Shown here one piece after another: positions 26,354 through 35,211 of a stretch of DNA of 47,610 nt (position 1 is its first letter; every line of letters begins with the position of its first letter). Position numbers and translations under genes: made by a program. The notes under the pieces were generated by a model. That model was not told the origin of the DNA, did not search any database, and saw only the letters and a program-made list of their open reading frames with translations. Source of the stretch: Mesostigma viride (lineage: Eukaryota > Streptophyta > Mesostigmatophyceae > Mesostigmatales > Mesostigmataceae); assembly GCA_009746045.1 (NCBI GenBank), contig RPFO01000714.1, forward strand, positions 1 to 47,610, written 5' to 3'.

Positions 26354-26716
26354 TTAACGCCTCCTGGCATGGCGTTTCCTCGTGGCGCGATTTTGATGCA
26401 CGTTCATTGTAAGATGACCCGGAAGTGTAGTAGAAGCCCGGCTTTCTGTGGACGCCGCACCCAAAAGTTCTGCAGAAGGGCGAAAAAGTCGACGCGCAGT
26501 CACAGGCCTTAACGGCAGCTCGGGAAGCATTTGGCCCAAAAGGGGCATGTTATCAACGGGTCGGTGGTGTGGATCCAACAAATTCCCTGTAACTGGGAGT
26601 AGTGCGTTTATGGATCGAGCGGTGTGAGAGGCGTGCACCGCGCAAACGCCGTTTTTCCCGGCGTTGTTTTTGCATTTTGTCTTTCGCGCCGTGAGTTTTC
26701 TGCACTTTTTCGGCAT
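26354..26716 (-). CDS. Cys/His-signature protein, 120 aa
   Basis: The N-terminus CRKLTARKTKCKNNAGKNGVC followed by A-V-H carries the third copy of the Cys/His signature. The remainder is short, basic and Pro/Leu-rich, without the F-box-like region. A TATATAATTATAAAAC tract lies just upstream on its strand (about 26720-26736). It converges on the 25687 gene with a 13-bp gap. 26717-26923 is a spacer in which I see nothing else. Confidence 0.65.
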   Translation of the reverse strand: MPKKCRKLTARKTKCKNNAGKNGVCAVHASHTARSINALLPVTGNLLDPHHRPVDNMPLLGQMLPELPLRPVTARRLFRPSAELLGAASTESRASTTLPGHLTMNVHQNRATRKRHARRR

Positions 26717-26923
26717 CGCTGTATATAATTATAAAACAACAAAACTGTTTATACACGCGGCATGGGCCTCTCACCCCCTTCTGGAACGTTCGCCCTTTCC
26801 GAAGCTTGTTCCGAGAGCGTCAATGCTTTTTTGAGGTTTTCCTCTGCCCTTTTTCGTTACAGCCCGGCAGGCGCGTTTAGGCATGTATACTTTACAGGGA
26901 CGAATTTTTATCCCGAGATTGAT

Positions 26924-27871
26924 TTAGACATTCCGAACATTACGGTACAATTTTGTGAACCCGTACACTCCCGTCAGCGCCAAAAGCAGCGTGATCACAA
27001 TCATAAACACCAACGGTGTTCGAACGAACACGTGAAAATTGTACGTCGAATACGACTCTTCTGGAAGATCCCTCAAGTCAAGTCGCGAGTTCATCACGTA
27101 CTTGTTTATTTCCTGCCACGTCCCCGACTTGATCTCCACCCTATCTCTGAGCCCCTCGGACGAGAAATACAGCGTGTTATCCAATCCGCACTTCTCTGGA
27201 ATTCTAAATCCCACGCCGTAACCCCTTGCAGCGTTCGCAAACGCGAGATAATCGATCAGGGACTTTACAATTCCTCCCGTGCGACTCGCTCGGATCATGA
27301 AATCACTGTATGCTTCCCTGCCTCTGACGTGCACGACGGTGGAGAGGCACTTCGGGTCCAGAAAAACCTCGAAAACCTGCACCAAACGCCGGTGTTCTAG
27401 CTTCTCAGTGAACAGTCCGCGGTGAAGTAGAGAAGAGTGAAACACGAGCAGGTCTCCGGGATTCATTTCTAGTTGCAATCGGCTTGCGTGCAGACTCGGG
27501 AGTTCAAGCCAAGAATAGGCGACTCGTTTGTGAGAGCCGGGGATGAGTTCCATCACTGTCGTGTCCAGATACGTGAGACACGTGTAAAACGGCGGAGTAA
27601 ACGGATTTTCGCGACCCTGATAAATGATATCTCTGTGGAAACTCGACGCATCCGCAGAGTTGTTGTTGTCGCTTACTCGAAATTTGACGAAATCGACTTT
27701 GCCCCACGCGAGCCGTTGTCGAACGCTCTGCAACATTCTTTGACGGATGAAGGACTCCATAGCCGCGTAATCGACTTCATTCTTGCGAATGCACGCTACT
27801 CCTTCTTTAATATCCGATTCTCCCAGCGCACCCCTCATAACGAGAAACCCCCTGTCGTCCAATTCCTCCAT
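26924..27871 (-). CDS. Phytanoyl-CoA-dioxygenase-like 2OG-Fe(II) oxygenase with C-terminal anchor
   Basis: The order is FLVMRGAL near residue 9, the HxD iron ligands in SFHRDIIYQG (about residue 80), the distal His in FHSSLLHRGLF (about 145) and an Arg in HRRLVQVF for 2-oxoglutarate binding. This is the PhyH layout, about 300 residues as usual. Residues about 285-305 (LVFMIVITLLLALTGVYGF) form a C-terminal transmembrane anchor, placing the enzyme on a membrane with its active site in the cytosol. The substrate is unknown; PhyH enzymes of viruses are thought to hydroxylate lipids or small molecules. Confidence 0.85.
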   Translation of the reverse strand: MEELDDRGFLVMRGALGESDIKEGVACIRKNEVDYAAMESFIRQRMLQSVRQRLAWGKVDFVKFRVSDNNNSADASSFHRDIIYQGRENPFTPPFYTCLTYLDTTVMELIPGSHKRVAYSWLELPSLHASRLQLEMNPGDLLVFHSSLLHRGLFTEKLEHRRLVQVFEVFLDPKCLSTVVHVRGREAYSDFMIRASRTGGIVKSLIDYLAFANAARGYGVGFRIPEKCGLDNTLYFSSEGLRDRVEIKSGTWQEINKYVMNSRLDLRDLPEESYSTYNFHVFVRTPLVFMIVITLLLALTGVYGFTKLYRNVRNV

Positions 27872-28265
27872 CGCCGCAGTTACAACAGAATACGTGTTTT
27901 TAATTCCCCTCGGGTCTCTCCAGCCCCCCTTGGGTCCCTCTCAGGGTCCCCTCCAGGGTCCGTGCGGTGCACCGTCTCTGGGTCGTCCCGTGGTATTGTA
28001 ACGGCTGGCGGTCGGCGCGTAACCGCCGTTTGGTCCGTCCGTAACCGCGGCCCGGCACGGGAAGTAACGGTTTTCGGAGGAGACGTGGCGCGTCTCGCGC
28101 CCGAATAAGTGTCCACGGACACGTAACGGAACCTAACCGCCGACCGCGTAATTTTTTCACGCGGCGAGGCGAGCACCGCGCGGGTATAAAACCCCGCCGC
28201 CCTCCTCGTCGCACGCACTCTCGCTCTCTCTCTCTCACGCTCTCGAACCCTTTCCATTTCCTGCC
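27872..28265 (+). promoter_or_regulatory. Upstream region of the 28266 gene; start of GC-rich block
   Basis: A Pro-codon-like CCCC-rich stretch is followed by GTAACGGCTGGCGG, GTAACCG and GTGTCCACGGACACGTAACGG elements, and then by a TATAAA box at 28185-28190, about 75 nt before the ATG. A CTCTCTCTCTC leader follows at about 28210-28245. The same arrangement precedes the other genes of the block. Confidence 0.6.
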
Positions 28266-29005
28266 ATGGCGACTGCGGCCTGCCGCGATTGCGGCCTGCG
28301 TTTCCCGAAGGACAGCGACGAGTTCCTCCCCAAGCGCGGTTGCAAGCGCACGAGTCGCTGTTCCAAGTGCCGCTCCAAACGCCTCGCCAACGCAAAGCGC
28401 AACAAGGCCGAGAAGCAGAGGATGGAGGAGGAGCTATGGCAGCGGATGAAGCACGAAATGGGGCTCTTCGAAACGCCCCGTGACGAGAACTTCCCCGCCC
28501 CCAAGAAGGTGTGCGTTCCCTCCCGCCGCCGCCGCGATTTCAAGCCCCGCACGACGGGATGGGCGCCAGAGTCAAGGATCTGCCCAGACTCTCCATGCGG
28601 TGCTCCGATTTCTCTCGCGGCAACCCGCTTGCCGCCTGGGTGGTGACTCGCGACGAGATTTTGGGCCGCGAAAACGCCGCTCGCGAGCTGGAGAATGCCC
28701 GTTTGGCCCGGATGGACAGGGAAAATCGCGAGGCCCCCGTTTCTGTCGACCAAGTCGAGGAGGAGGAGCAGGAGGAGGAGGAGCAGGCTCCTTCCGATCA
28801 CGAGATGAGCGATTTCGAAGGCTCCGTCCCCTCGTACTCTTACACCTCCTCCGAGGAGGAGGAGGAGGTGGGGAGCAAGTCCCCCCGCCAGGATCTGGAC
28901 GTGGATGACACGTTCTTCGGCTGCAACTTTGACGATCTGGACTTGGATGCCACCTTCGATCCGTGCAAGAGCCTGCACGAGATGGCCGCCTCTGTCAAAC
29001 TGTGA
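28266..29005 (+). CDS. Zinc-ribbon protein with acidic tail, about 247 aa, one-base frameshift
   Basis: CRDCGLRFPKDSDEFLPKRG at the N-terminus followed by CSKCRSKRLANAKR gives a C-x2-C...C-x2-C zinc ribbon with basic residues, a likely nucleic-acid-binding head. The frame breaks near 28556-28560 (GGG run); a G4 would join it to the 28511-29005 frame. That frame carries an acidic, Glu-rich stretch and ends SLHEMAASVKL. Begin and end both fit one gene. The long minus-strand frame across it is a shadow of its Glu codons. A TATTTTTAATGCAAA motif follows at 29065-29079. Confidence 0.65.
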
Positions 29006-29130
29006 ATACTGTGGGGAATAGGACTCTGTCAGCCCCTCTCTCCTATTTATTAAACTCGTAATCCTATTTTTAATGCAAACTCGACTTGTGTCTCAAACAT
29101 GCGTGCCCACAATGAGTCTTCTAATTCTGG

Positions 29131-30425
29131 CATAGGGGGTGGAGATGGAGATAGTGGAGATGCATCTCCATACCCCCCCTCCCTTCTCCCAAAACTTTTC
29201 TGGCAGGAAATACTCATGCAAATTCCAATATTGTCCCGTGGAATCCTAACTGTCCAATTATAAGTATTTTACGCGATGGTGACGCGTGACAGCATAAGAG
29301 GGTGCGCGGGGCGGTGGAGATAGTGGAGATAGTGGAGATTCATCTCCATCCCCCCCCTCCTCTCGAAAAACTTTCCCGGGCGGTGACGGAGTGGAGATAG
29401 TGGAGATAGAGGTGGAGATAGGTACCTCCACGACTTTGACCTTTGTGTTTTGAAAAGGAGAAGGATTTTGGAGGAAACGGATAGCGGGATGCGATCAGGC
29501 GACTCTCTGGCTTTCCGTGCCCGCCCCTCTCTCGACCCAGTTCCCACCGGGTGGGGAGAATTCTCGGCATTCGACAGAGTGGAGATAGTGGAGATAGTGG
29601 AGATTCATCTCCATACCCCCCCCTCCCTTGAAAAACTTTTTCCTGGACCAGAGTTCTCGCATCTGCCGCCAAGCCCTGTCTCTCTGCTGCCCATAAAATT
29701 TTGCATATTTACAACTATTTCTCTCTGCTGCCCATAAAATTTTGTATATATTCCACGGGAAGTATAAAAGTTTCTCTCTGCTGCCCATAAAATTTTGTAT
29801 ATATTCCACGGGAAGTATAAAAGTTTCTCTCTGCTGCCCATAAAATTTTGTATATATTCCACGGGAAGTATAAAAGTTTCTCTCTGCTGCCCATAAAATT
29901 TTGTATATTTACAACTATTTCTCTCTGCTGCCCATAAAATTTTATGTATATTCATAGCATTTCCCGGCACCTGCCAGCGCAGAGACTGCATTCCGTTCCA
30001 GCCAAAAAAGTTTTTGGAAGGAGGGGGGGGTATGGAGATGCATCTCCACTATCTCCACTATCTCCACTCCGTGGAATCCCGAGGACTGGCTCTCGAGCAC
30101 CGAGAAACTTGTCATGAAACCCGGTTTATCAGAATCCTAGAGACTCCCCCGATCCGATCCCGCTGTCCCTTTCCTCCAAAATCCTTCTCCTTTTCGAAAC
30201 ACAAAGGTCAAAGTGGTGGAGGTACCTATCTCCACCTCCATCTCCACTATCTCCACCCCGTGCTGGCTTCTGTCACCATCGCGTAAAATACTTGGAATTG
30301 GACAGTTAGGATTCCACGGGACAATATTGGAATTTGCGTGAGTATTTCCTGCCAGAAAAGTTTTGGGAGAAGGGAGGGGGGGGTATGGAGATGAATCTCC
30401 ACTATCTCCATCTCCACTCCACACT
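29131..30425. repeat. Imperfect inverted repeat, about 1.3 kb, rich in GGAGAT units
   Basis: Left arm blocks (29131-29290, about 29400-29510, 29578-29645) reappear in reverse complement and reverse order on the right (about 30270-30420, 30140-30250, 30005-30075). Shared words include CAGGAAATACTCATGCAAATT (as its complement), GTGGAGATAGTGGAGAT, and GAGATGCATCTCC, itself a palindrome. Arms contain several copies of (GTGGAGATA)n and C7-8 or G8-9 runs. The centre is the tandem array at 29680-29960. No gene is seen. It could be an origin, a recombination hotspot, or a MITE-like insertion. Confidence 0.85.
29680..29960. repeat. Symmetric tandem array (41, 53, 53, 53, 41 bp)
   Basis: The word CTCTCTGCTGCCCATAAAAT starts at 29680, 29721, 29774, 29827, 29880 and 29921. 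The spacing runs 41, 53, 53, 53, 41, so long and short units are arranged symmetrically. Long units add ATATTCCACGGGAAGTATAAA; short units have TTTACAACTATTT instead. TATAAA occurs repeatedly. Confidence 0.9.
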
Positions 30426-30448
30426 GCCGCGGGCCTCGTCGCGCTTCT

Positions 30449-30577
30449 CGCATCTGTCACTCCCGTGGACTATGCTTGCGTCTGTCACTCCTGTGGACTA
30501 TGCTTGCGTCTGTCACTCCTGTGGACTATGCTTGCGTCTGTCACTCCTGTGGACTATGCTTGCGTCTGTCACCTACC
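30449..30577. repeat. 28-bp tandem repeat, about four copies
   Basis: GTGGACTATGCTTGCGTCTG begins at 30465, 30493, 30521 and 30549, an exact 28-bp period, with a partial unit before the first. It lies next to the large inverted repeat. The interval 30578-30731 holds only an AT-rich 3' end for the next minus-strand gene. Confidence 0.9.
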
Positions 30578-30655
30578 TAGGCTTTTAGGACTTGTGTTTT
30601 TTCGCGAAAGTTTGGGTGACTCATTGTTGAGATTGGGCTCATTGTTGGACTTGTG

Positions 30656-30673
30656 TTTTTTCATTAAAAAATA
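30656..30673 (-). terminator. 3'-end motif of the 30732 gene
   Basis: On the minus strand this reads TTATTTTTTAATGAAAAA, about 60 nt past the stop. It matches motifs after other genes of the block, in the same orientation relative to the gene. Confidence 0.5.
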
Positions 30674-30731
30674 AAGGATAGATTACACCCCGTCACGGGG
30701 CTAGACTAAGTGTGTACGAGGACATCCTAAT

Positions 30732-32156
30732 TTACACAACCCTGGCCACCTTGGCGCGAGAACGGGTCACCATCTTCTCCATCTCCCCGCGCTTCCGCGA
30801 GGAGCTGCGCAGGATCATCTGTGTGATCTGCACGACCGGCGCCTGCTCCACAGCCTGCACCACTGGCGCCTGCTCCTCCTGGCGCCACATGCAGAAGGCG
30901 GACGGAATGCCCTCTGCCTTCCTCCTCTCCTCCTGCAACATCTTCTCCTCGCGCTCCTTCTTCTCCTTCTGCCTCCTCTCCTCCTGCAGCTCCATCTCCT
31001 CCTGCTCAAACAGCCTCGACAGCATCATGGTCTTGTGCATCAAGCGCTCGGCACGCATTTCTGCGACCTCCTCCTCCGTCGTTGCTGGGTGCTTCTCATA
31101 CTCCCTCAGCTCCTCCAAGCACTCCTCCTGCAACCGCGCCTGGTAGATTGGAAACTCATACATGACCTTCTTCTCCGAGGGGATCGCAGCGCGCTCGTTC
31201 TGAATCTCCGCCAGCACCGGGGTCAGGCACCAAGCGGGCAAGGCCCTGAACCCACTGTAGACCCAGTTGGGGACGCGCTCGGAGGCCTTCTCCATCCTCT
31301 GGGCTTCCATCGGGTCCCGGGAGGGATTCCGCATGTGCACCTTGAACCGGATGTCCCTCAGCCTGCGAACGACTTTCTCCATGTTTTTGATCGCAGGCTC
31401 GATGCTCTCGCTGGTGTCGAGCTGCTCCTCCGAAGGCGCGGACTGGTTGAATACCCATCTGGACTTGGTGACGATCCAGATCGGGTCGTAGGGCATCTCG
31501 GGGTTGTGATTGAAAAAGAACTTCAAAGCGGAAGGCCTGCCCCCGTCGCGACTGATGGAGTGCCTAGACGCGGACGCGCTGAGTTCTTTCTTGCCGTCTT
31601 CCGCCTCCCTCATCTCGAGCCAGATGCGCCTCTCGTCGAAAAAGTCCTTCCTGCGCACCAGCTCCTTGATGTCCAGCTTCTGGCCCAGCTTATCGGCGTC
31701 CTTGGCGCTCCTCGAGTGCATAAAGCCGTTCCAGCAGATCTCTTTGGTGGTGTCGCAGAGGAGTTCGAGCGTCTTCCCCCTCTGCAAGTGCGCCTTCGCC
31801 ACCAGTTCGTCGTTGAAGCAGAGCTCGATCTTGTCGTTCCAGTTCTTGGCGTTGGTGGACCACGGAATGAAGTTATCCCACGGAGCGGGCGTGCGGATTT
31901 TGGGCGGCTCGTTGTAGAGCTGCACGGACTTCTGGAAAACGCTGCGAGCATTCTTCAAGCCGTGAAGGGAGGTGCGATGGCGCTTGAACTTGTCGGTGGA
32001 AGGCCTCCCGCTGTACTCGTAGAGGAGAAAAGGGAGAGGCTTCTTGCACTTGCCGAAATGCGCCTCGCCTCTGGCCAGATAAATTTCGCGCTTGAGGAAG
32101 ATATCCCGCTCGCACAGGAGGATGGCGAGATCCGAGGGGCCTTGGTATTCCGCCAT
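30732..32156 (-). CDS. Unknown large helical protein, 474 aa
   Basis: The start MAEYQGPSDLAILL (ATG at 32156) was chosen over an upstream in-frame ATG, because the upstream part is the promoter repeat region. A TATAAAAGG box lies on the minus strand at about 32235-32245. The first half is globular, with WDNFIPWSTNAKNWND and WIVTKSRWVFNQ; the last third is Glu/Arg/Lys-rich and likely coiled coil (EEMELQEERRQKEKKEREEK). No Cys-x2-Cys pattern was seen, unlike its neighbours. Function is unknown. Confidence 0.75.
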   Translation of the reverse strand: MAEYQGPSDLAILLCERDIFLKREIYLARGEAHFGKCKKPLPFLLYEYSGRPSTDKFKRHRTSLHGLKNARSVFQKSVQLYNEPPKIRTPAPWDNFIPWSTNAKNWNDKIELCFNDELVAKAHLQRGKTLELLCDTTKEICWNGFMHSRSAKDADKLGQKLDIKELVRRKDFFDERRIWLEMREAEDGKKELSASASRHSISRDGGRPSALKFFFNHNPEMPYDPIWIVTKSRWVFNQSAPSEEQLDTSESIEPAIKNMEKVVRRLRDIRFKVHMRNPSRDPMEAQRMEKASERVPNWVYSGFRALPAWCLTPVLAEIQNERAAIPSEKKVMYEFPIYQARLQEECLEELREYEKHPATTEEEVAEMRAERLMHKTMMLSRLFEQEEMELQEERRQKEKKEREEKMLQEERRKAEGIPSAFCMWRQEEQAPVVQAVEQAPVVQITQMILRSSSRKRGEMEKMVTRSRAKVARVV

Positions 32157-32911
32157 AGCTGCGAAAGTGTGAGAGGAGAGTGTTGGGTGCGTTGAGCGAG
32201 TGGGATGCGAGTGGCGAGACGAGGTGGGGAGGCGCCTTTTATACCTTGCTGCCACTTCTTGACGAGATCTCCCGTGGTCGAGTGCTGAAGTCCGCATATC
32301 GCTTCGTGGCGAGCCACGAGCCGCTAGATAGGCGCGTGCAACCGTAACCGTCGTCGTAACCGCGCAAAAGTGTCCCGTGGACACTGGCGACCACGGGAAT
32401 TTTTCTTCTAGAAGCGTAACCGTAAATATCTTGTCCCCGTGGACACTGGCGACCACGGGATTTTTTTCTTCTAGAAGCGTAACCGTAACTATCTTGTCCC
32501 CGTAGACCGTGGAAGGCCACGGGATTTTTTCCGCGGCGGCGTAACCGTAACTATCCGATTCCGTAACCGCCGGATATTTTTCCCCGTGGCTGCGTGGCCG
32601 CGAAAACCCTGTCCCCGTGGACAACGTAACCGCCAGATATTTTTCCTCGTGGTTCCGTAACCGCAAAAACCCTGCCCCCGTGGACAAAGTAACCGCCGGA
32701 AAGTTCTCCCGTGGCTGCGTGGCCGCGAAAATAAATATCCCCGTGGTGGACCGCGGCCCGGTAACGGCCGAAAAGTGGCTACGTGGCTAATTCAGCACCT
32801 TGTAACCGCCGCGGCGGCCTGGAAGGTATAAAACCCGGTGCACGACCACGGGGCTCTCACCTCGCTCTCACTATCACCTGATCTCTAACTCTCTCTCTCT
32901 CTCTCTCAGCT
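32157..32911. promoter_or_regulatory. Divergent promoter region with repeated CCCGTGG and GTAACCG elements
   Basis: There is no gene in this 755-bp gap. Two TATA boxes point outward: GGTATAAAAGG (minus, about 32240) for the 30732-32156 gene and TATAAAA (plus, 32827-32833) for the 32912 gene. Between them are degenerate repeats of about 60-70 bp, each with CCCGTGG-ACACTGGCGACCACGGG-like or CCCGTGGACAA plus GTAACCGCCGGATATTTTT. They are candidate binding sites for one regulator. Confidence 0.65.
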
Positions 32912-33793
32912 ATGGCCGACCAGATCGTTTCTCAAGTGTACCAAGTCCCAGAGCTTTACGAACTCCGTGAGAAAACGGATCCATTTGGTGACTTCTCCGA
33001 GTTCAGGGTCTTGTGCGTGGGGGAGTTCGCCGAGGTGGGTCAACTGGTGGCTCAAACCGCGGAAACGGGGATGAGGGCAATGACCAAGGTGACAGCTCAC
33101 GTTATGGAGCGCTTTGCGAGCATGGGGGGCTTCGCAACCTCTCTGGACATGCTTTTTGCCCACTGCGCGCTCGTTTCCCCGACTCAGCTCAAGAACGGCC
33201 GTTCTGTGCCCTCTCATGAGTGGACCATGCTGCCCAGGAAAAAAAATCAAGAGCCCGTTCCTCAGAAGATAAGGCCTTTCGCCTCTGAAGCGTTTTGGCA
33301 TCATGAATTGGATCCGATTGGCAACCCGATTCCGCTCAGAGTCAACTTCCCCGTATCCGCTAAGCAGCCTGAACCGATTCTCAAGGTGGGCATCATCTGG
33401 GCTCCGGCCTACTCCGTGAAGGATTGGTTTTTGATGTTCAACTTTACCCAGGAGGATATGGTTCCCTCCGCCCCCGGCGCCCTCAAGACGCACTTGGAGA
33501 GAGTTCATGAAAAGTTTCACCTCCCCATGCCCGGTTCGTGGACGCCTATCACCACGTACCTGACTTCCGTTAGCCAGCTCGAGGAACCCCCTGCAAAAAT
33601 CAAGGAAATTCAACTCGAGAATGCGATGGCTTGGGGGGAGATTCGGGATGCTGAGAATCGTGCCTGGCAGGAGCAGTGCCAGAGGATCCGGGAAGACCAC
33701 ATTGCTAGGATGCACGCCGAGATGGCCAAGGCCAATCCTTCCACTGAAATTGTCGTTGCTGGAAAGCAAGTGGATGTATCTCTGGTTCAGTAA
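32912..33793 (+). CDS. Unknown protein, 293 aa
   Basis: The start is ATGGCCGACC in the AGCTATGGC context, 80-85 nt after TATAAAA and directly after a CTCTCTCTCTC leader. The protein is mixed alpha/beta, with PFASEAFWHHELDPIGNPIP and LRVNFPVSAKQ in the centre and a helical Glu/Arg/Gln-rich C-terminus (about residues 225-275). It is not Cys-rich. No family is recognised. The TTATTTTTATTAATGAAAAA motif follows 14 nt after the stop. Confidence 0.75.
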   Translation: MADQIVSQVYQVPELYELREKTDPFGDFSEFRVLCVGEFAEVGQLVAQTAETGMRAMTKVTAHVMERFASMGGFATSLDMLFAHCALVSPTQLKNGRSVPSHEWTMLPRKKNQEPVPQKIRPFASEAFWHHELDPIGNPIPLRVNFPVSAKQPEPILKVGIIWAPAYSVKDWFLMFNFTQEDMVPSAPGALKTHLERVHEKFHLPMPGSWTPITTYLTSVSQLEEPPAKIKEIQLENAMAWGEIRDAENRAWQEQCQRIREDHIARMHAEMAKANPSTEIVVAGKQVDVSLVQ

Positions 33794-33807
33794 ATGATCC
33801 TTGTGTA

Positions 33808-33827
33808 TTATTTTTATTAATGAAAAA
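33808..33827 (+). terminator. 3'-end motif of the 32912 gene
   Basis: TTATTTTTATTAATGAAAA lies 15 nt past the stop. It is the clearest copy of the block's 3'-end motif and could be a polyadenylation or termination signal. Confidence 0.5.
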
Positions 33828-33865
33828 CCATTTTCACATAAACTTGAATACCAACAATGAGTCAA

Positions 33866-34178
33866 TCACAATTGCATGCCAAGTGGCAAATTACTTCAAT
33901 TAGTATTTCAGGACGGGGTCCGTACACTATCCGTACGTCGTAACTGAAACCATGTGGATAAGCCCGTACGGCGTCGCGTCGTTTGTAACCGAATTCCCGT
34001 GGATAAGGCCGTACAGCGCCGCGCCGCTCGTAACCGAAGTCCAGTGGATAAGTAACCGAAACTCTGTGTCCCCGTGGACAGCCGCTCCCGAGAGGTACAA
34101 AGACTCCAAGTTTGCGACTTGTTTCCCATCTCGCTCTCGTTTTCTCTCGCGCAATCCCTCTCGCACTCTCATCCATCC
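33866..34178 (+). promoter_or_regulatory. Promoter region of the 34179 gene
   Basis: No gene is seen in this stretch. It holds three GTAACCGAA-type units with CCCGTGGATAAG or CCAGTGGATAAG, then CCCGTGGACAGC, a weak TATA-like GGTACAAAG at about 34094, and a CT-rich leader before the ATG. Confidence 0.55.
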
Positions 34179-35156
34179 ATGGCTCCCGCTACCAGGTCCT
34201 CTGTTCGCCTCAACAACACCCCGCTGTTCCCTCTCTCCTTGGCAGCCATATCCAAGCGAAAGAAGCACGCCTGCAAGAAGCCTGTCCTCGTGGAGCACAG
34301 CGACGAGTCGAACCCCGTCAAGGACTCCGCTTTCGACTTGGTGAGGCCGCGTATCTGCGACACCTGTTTCCACACGCCGACGGACTTTTTCTACCTCTTC
34401 AAAAACGACCAAGGCTCCGTCGAGTGCAAGTGCGATGGCTGCGTCAAGGCCATCCCTCAAATCGCCGACTTCGTGCACAAGTATTCGGATTCGCTCATGC
34501 GCTACCGAGTCCCTGAGCAAGAGACGCCACCTCGCCGCTCCTATTCGTGCGTGGAGTGCATGTCGTACGTCACTGGAGCTGCCTTCGTCCACGATACGCC
34601 TGCAACGCAGCACATGCGCAACAAGACCACTCTGTGCGAGCCCTGCTACCAAAAGAAGGTCGTGATCGCAATTCGCAAGTTGAAGGTGGCCGACAACGAA
34701 GTCAGAACAGAAAAGGAGAACGAGCTCGTGCAGAGTTTCGTGAGGGACTGGAAGATGGACACGCAGGCCGGGGAGCAAGGGACTTCTCTCTACCTGCAGA
34801 ACTCGAACGTTGCGAGCTGTTGGCCCCCGAAGGAGTGCTCCACCTGCACGGTGAGGTTCTTGCACGACGTCATGTCTGCCTATATTGTCCCGGACCAGTT
34901 CTCGGACCAGATCCGCGTCCGCTGCCACAATTGCGCAAGGAACGCGCCCTTCAAGGCGAAGATCCTCTTGGAGGGGTACAGCCAAGACAACGGCTTGAAG
35001 AAGCTCCTGGAAAAACCCAAAGACCAGAGGGACGAGTTTGTCCCCTTCGGAGTCAACTTGCAGCCCATGAACAGAGCCGAGGAGAAGCAGTTCCTCCGCG
35101 GCGTGCTTGACCTTCTCGTGACTGAGGGAATTCCTACGCTCTTCGGGCGCAAGTGA
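34179..35156 (+). CDS. Cys-rich presumed zinc-binding protein, 325 aa
   Basis: The start MAPATRSSV (ATGGC) follows the common leader. C-x2-C pairs occur throughout: CDTCFHTPTDFFYLF (about residue 61), CKCDGC (about 86), SCVECMSYV (about 124), CEPCYQKK (about 154), CSTCTVRFLHDV (about 223) and CHNCARNAPFK (about 247). The spacing suggests several zinc-binding modules, one per pair of C-x2-C units. It resembles in style the 38410-39687 product, with which it may share origin. Nucleic-acid binding is possible but unshown. Confidence 0.75.
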   Translation: MAPATRSSVRLNNTPLFPLSLAAISKRKKHACKKPVLVEHSDESNPVKDSAFDLVRPRICDTCFHTPTDFFYLFKNDQGSVECKCDGCVKAIPQIADFVHKYSDSLMRYRVPEQETPPRRSYSCVECMSYVTGAAFVHDTPATQHMRNKTTLCEPCYQKKVVIAIRKLKVADNEVRTEKENELVQSFVRDWKMDTQAGEQGTSLYLQNSNVASCWPPKECSTCTVRFLHDVMSAYIVPDQFSDQIRVRCHNCARNAPFKAKILLEGYSQDNGLKKLLEKPKDQRDEFVPFGVNLQPMNRAEEKQFLRGVLDLLVTEGIPTLFGRK

Positions 35157-35186
35157 TGCAGTATAGGAAACACGATTGAGTGATAT

Positions 35187-35208
35187 TATTTATTTTTATA
35201 ATGAAAAG
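35187..35208 (+). terminator. 3'-end motif of the 34179 gene
   Basis: TTATTTATTTTTATAATGAAAA lies about 30 nt past the stop, in the same orientation as the motif at 33808. Confidence 0.45.
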
Positions 35209-35211
35209 ACC

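Noticed and set aside
28235-28978. 247-codon minus-strand frame with poly-Leu
   Set aside because: The Leu runs are complements of Glu codons of the plus-strand gene.
29680-30577. CRISPR array
   Set aside because: The repeats are contiguous or have repeated, not unique, spacers and there are no cas genes.
33927-34985. 352-codon minus-strand frame
   Set aside because: It runs antisense to the Cys-rich gene at 34179 and through its promoter repeats; the plus-strand C-x2-C pattern is the coherent one.
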